Shown piece after piece: positions 12,076 through 13,976 of a stretch of DNA of 13,976 nucleotides (position 1 is the stretch's first letter; every line of letters starts with the position of its first letter). The notes under the pieces were generated by a model. The model searched no databases, was not told the DNA's origin, and saw only the letters and a list, made by a program, of their open reading frames with translations. This DNA is from Crenarchaeota archaeon SCGC AAA471-B05 (GTDB lineage: Archaea; Thermoproteota; Thermoprotei; Gearchaeales; Gearchaeaceae), in assembly GCA_000380705.1 (NCBI GenBank), contig AQYM01000024.1, forward strand, positions 14,345-28,320, read 5' to 3'. A program made the position numbers and the translations under genes.

Positions 12076-13329
12076 ATGGGATTACGAATCCCGCCGATCA
12101 AAGTGAAATACTTAATAGAAAATCCTAACGTTATTCGAGAAATAATGAACTTGATTGAGGAAATTAAAAAAGAGCCTGCTAAATTTCCAAGAAAATTAAT
12201 TTATTTAGCTGGAGGCTGGCCTCAAGATCCTCCTCCAAAACTACTTAAAGAAACAATAATTAATATTTTGAATGACGAAAAGAAATTTTTAAGAAGTGTT
12301 CAATATGGTCCAACTAGGGGATTAACTGAAACAATAGAAACAATAGTAGTATATGAGAGAGAAATTTTTAACAGAAAAGTAGAACCGGATAATATTTTTA
12401 TTGGGAACGGAAGTACTGAATTAACTTTTTCTTTAATTAACTCAGTTTTGGATGATGAACATGAAATCATACTTACTAGACCACATTACTTAAATTATTT
12501 AAGGCAAACCATTTTAGCTACGAGTCCTGCCGTGAAAGTAAAATATTGGAATTTGATTAAAAATAACGAATACTATCCTTCATTAGATGAATTACAAAGC
12601 TTAATAACTGATAAAACAGTATTAATAATTTTATCTTCGCCTGGAAATCCTGATGCAAGAATATTAGATGATGAAACTTATAGAGGAATTATTGAAATTG
12701 CAAAAGATAAAGGAGTACTTGTAATCAACGATATTGCTTATAGAGGATTTTGGTATTCTAGAAAACCTGAATATTTTTCCAAAGAAATAGAAGAAAATGA
12801 AATAATAATATGTACTTTTTCAAAAGAATTAAGAATTCCCGGATTAAGAATGGCTTATATCCTATGCAATAATGAAGAAATTTTAAAAAGAATGGAAGTA
12901 ATTGAACAAACAATTAATCTTTGCCCAAATAGTTTCTCACAGTTAATTATAGCTGAATTATTAGGAAAAAGAGATAACTTGAAGATTATAAGTGAATTTA
13001 TTGAAAAAGGAAGGTTGTTATATAAAAAGGTTTCAGAGTTTACTTATGAGAATGTAAAAGACTTAGAAGGAGTATTTGCCTTAAAACCTGAAGCTGGATT
13101 TTACGTTTTCTTTAATCATGAAAAGATAGAAAAAAATTCTAAAAAATTCTGCAATGATTTATTAATTAAAAAACAAGTCGCTCTTGCTCCTGGTTATGAT
13201 TTTGGTTTAGATGGCTGGACAAGGTTATCTTTTTCATTAGCAGTATTAACACCTGAATATATAAAAGAAGGAATAACAAGGATTAAAGAATTTATTGAAG
13301 AAGAAAAATCTGTAAAAGAAATATTATAA
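12076..13329 (+). CDS. Aminotransferase, class I/II, fold-type I PLP enzyme
   Basis: 417 residues. The pyridoxal-phosphate lysine is Lys250 in TFSKELRIPGLRMAY, with Arg258 in the P-G-L-R motif contacting the phosphate. Asn191 (SSPGNPD, the NPTG position) and Asp219/Tyr222 (NDIAYRG) complete the cofactor site. Arg383 in WTRLSFSL should bind the substrate carboxylate. The N-terminal GGWPQDPPP and VQYGPTRGL match the substrate loops of aspartate/aromatic/branched-chain aminotransferases. Length is normal for the family. The substrate cannot be decided from motifs, so an aspartate, aromatic amino acid or 2-aminoadipate type remains open. In NPTG the Thr-Gly pair is replaced by Asp-Ala, a departure from the usual motif. 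Neighbours give no pathway hint. Confidence 0.9.
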   Translation: MGLRIPPIKVKYLIENPNVIREIMNLIEEIKKEPAKFPRKLIYLAGGWPQDPPPKLLKETIINILNDEKKFLRSVQYGPTRGLTETIETIVVYEREIFNRKVEPDNIFIGNGSTELTFSLINSVLDDEHEIILTRPHYLNYLRQTILATSPAVKVKYWNLIKNNEYYPSLDELQSLITDKTVLIILSSPGNPDARILDDETYRGIIEIAKDKGVLVINDIAYRGFWYSRKPEYFSKEIEENEIIICTFSKELRIPGLRMAYILCNNEEILKRMEVIEQTINLCPNSFSQLIIAELLGKRDNLKIISEFIEKGRLLYKKVSEFTYENVKDLEGVFALKPEAGFYVFFNHEKIEKNSKKFCNDLLIKKQVALAPGYDFGLDGWTRLSFSLAVLTPEYIKEGITRIKEFIEEEKSVKEIL

Positions 13330-13380
13330 CGATACATTTATATAACATTATTATTAAAATTTTACATACAAGGTGAAAAT
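13330..13380 (+). promoter_or_regulatory. Promoter and Shine-Dalgarno of alba
   Basis: TTTATATAA at 13337-13345 is a clear TATA box, with predicted transcription start near 13366-13370. AGGTG at 13371-13375 is a Shine-Dalgarno-like sequence 5 bases before ATG 13381. This differs from most genes here, which show no such site. A short leader with ribosome binding suits a very abundant protein. Confidence 0.65.
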
Positions 13381-13719
13381 ATGAGCAGTAGTGAAGTACC
13401 AACTGTGGCACCTGAGGCACCTAAGAAGAAAACAGGAACAATACCAGAAAATACAGTCTATGTAGGCAAAAAACCTATTATGGGTTACGTAGTAGCAGCT
13501 TTAATGCAATTCCAAAGAGGAGGAAGTAAGGCTATTTTAAAGGCTAGAGGAAGAAATATATCCAGAGCTGTCGATGTAGCAGAAATACTCAGAAACAAGT
13601 TCTTACCTAACATGGTAGAAGTAGCAAAAGTAGAAATAGGTACAGAAAGGATCGGCGAAGGAGAAAAGGCAAGGGACGTTTCAGTAATTGAAATACATCT
13701 CCAAAAAGTAACAAAGTAA
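13381..13719 (+). CDS. alba: Alba chromatin protein
   Basis: 112 residues. The core from VYVGKKPIMGYVVAALMQF onward, KARGRNISRAVDVAEILRNKF and the C-terminal VSVIEIHLQK match the Alba (Sso10b) fold. The VGKKP element carries Lys30/Lys31, aligned with the DNA-binding lysines K16/K17 of Sso10b, one of which is subject to acetylation in Sulfolobus. Phe74 in NKFLPN lies at the position of the dimer-dimer contact Phe60. Alba dimers coat DNA and also bind RNA. The first 24 residues are an extra, Ala/Pro/Lys-rich, low-complexity tail that looks disordered; Sso10b begins the fold sooner. It has its own TATA box, Shine-Dalgarno site and T-tract terminator, so it is probably monocistronic and strongly expressed. 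Confidence 0.95.
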   Translation: MSSSEVPTVAPEAPKKKTGTIPENTVYVGKKPIMGYVVAALMQFQRGGSKAILKARGRNISRAVDVAEILRNKFLPNMVEVAKVEIGTERIGEGEKARDVSVIEIHLQKVTK

Positions 13720-13725
13720 ACCAAA

Positions 13726-13739
13726 TTTTTTCTTTTTTT
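13726..13739 (+). terminator. T-tract terminator after alba
   Basis: Six T, one C, then seven T lie just after the alba stop, without a hairpin. This is the form of archaeal intrinsic terminators. The tract also abuts the ATG at 13740 of the next gene. Confidence 0.65.
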
Positions 13740-13976
13740 ATGTTTAATTATAAAAATTTTCATAAAGGAATTTTTGGTATTATAGCTTTAGCTTTCTTAA
13801 TAATTGTTAGTACATTGGTTAGTTTTAACGTTAATTTTTTCTTCTTAAGCGTTATTTATCCTTTATTTATAATCACTTTTTTAATAGTGCCATATATTAA
13901 TCAAGAAGCAACCCTATTAGGAAGTTTAATCGGATTAGTTATAAGTTATTCGATAATATTACGTTTGGATTTTTCA
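13740..13976 (+). CDS. Membrane protein, N-terminal part (leaves the window)
   Basis: The frame from ATG 13740 is open for 79 codons to the window edge. After a short basic N-terminus (NYKNFHKG) come hydrophobic segments at about residues 11-30 (FGIIALAFLIIVSTLV), 34-51 (FFFLSVIYPLFIITFLIV) and 60-74 (LLGSLIGLVISYSII), which suggests a polytopic membrane protein. There are few charged residues between helices. I do not recognise the family. No TATA box stands out in the 20 bases between alba and this ATG, so it may depend on readthrough of the alba T-tract or on a promoter inside alba. Confidence 0.6.
   Translation, partial: MFNYKNFHKGIFGIIALAFLIIVSTLVSFNVNFFFLSVIYPLFIITFLIVPYINQEATLLGSLIGLVISYSIILRLDFS

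Noticed and set aside
13485..13763. Minus-strand ORF opposite alba
   Set aside because: It is antisense to alba, across its T-tract terminator, with no promoter or family pattern.
1..13976. CRISPR array, insertion sequence, tRNA or rRNA gene, integrase or defence island
   Set aside because: I looked for direct repeats with regular spacing, inverted repeat ends, tRNA-like cloverleaf sequence and known mobile genes and saw none. Non-coding gaps are too short to hold them.

Overview
The window looks like a chromosomal core region of a thermophilic archaeon of the phylum Thermoproteota (Crenarchaeota). The signs are separate RpoL and RpoK RNA polymerase subunits, transcription factor S, an Alba chromatin protein, a thermosome subunit, a two-subunit primase with an iron-sulphur PriL, a Gins51-type GINS subunit, eL42/eS27/aIF2-alpha/Nop10 and a single-subunit AglB oligosaccharyltransferase. 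By eye the DNA is very AT-rich, codons favour A/T endings, and genes mostly lack Shine-Dalgarno sites and sit about 25 bases downstream of an AT-rich box, as in leaderless crenarchaeal transcription. Sulfolobales or a low-GC relative such as Caldisphaera fit. The species cannot be fixed from the window.

Region 1 (1-6032, all plus strand) is an information-processing block: the tail of a probable Csl4 exosome subunit, rpoL, a shrunken DUF99-like gene, tfs, a PCNA subunit, priL, priS, gins51, then eL42, eS27, aIF2-alpha and nop10. Most neighbours overlap by 4-35 bases or are separated by only a few, so they are probably translated together. New promoters seem to lie before pcna and before priL. 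The block joins transcript cleavage, the sliding clamp, primase and GINS to translation initiation and rRNA/tRNA pseudouridylation.

Region 2 (6029-9731) is membrane-oriented: aglB on the minus strand ends inside the nop10 stop codon, gcvH is divergent from it, and three small membrane proteins of unknown function follow (8560-9069 minus, 9104-9514 plus, 9507-9731 minus). These three are the least explained part of the window. They could be accessory factors of the oligosaccharyltransferase or the cell envelope, but nothing in the sequence proves this.

Region 3 (9786-13976) holds a thermosome subunit followed by rpoK, a convergent small gene that may be arcadin-1-like, a fold-type I aminotransferase, alba, and the start of another membrane protein that leaves the window.

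The layout is extremely compact. No stretch of more than about 70 bases lacks a gene, and no rRNA, tRNA, CRISPR array, insertion sequence or phage gene was seen. Four divergent gene pairs are separated by only 34-54 bases of AT-rich DNA and probably use bidirectional promoters. I found no convincing new multi-gene defence or mobile system. The best candidates for novelty are the degenerate DUF99 protein, the three small membrane proteins and the arcadin-1-like protein.
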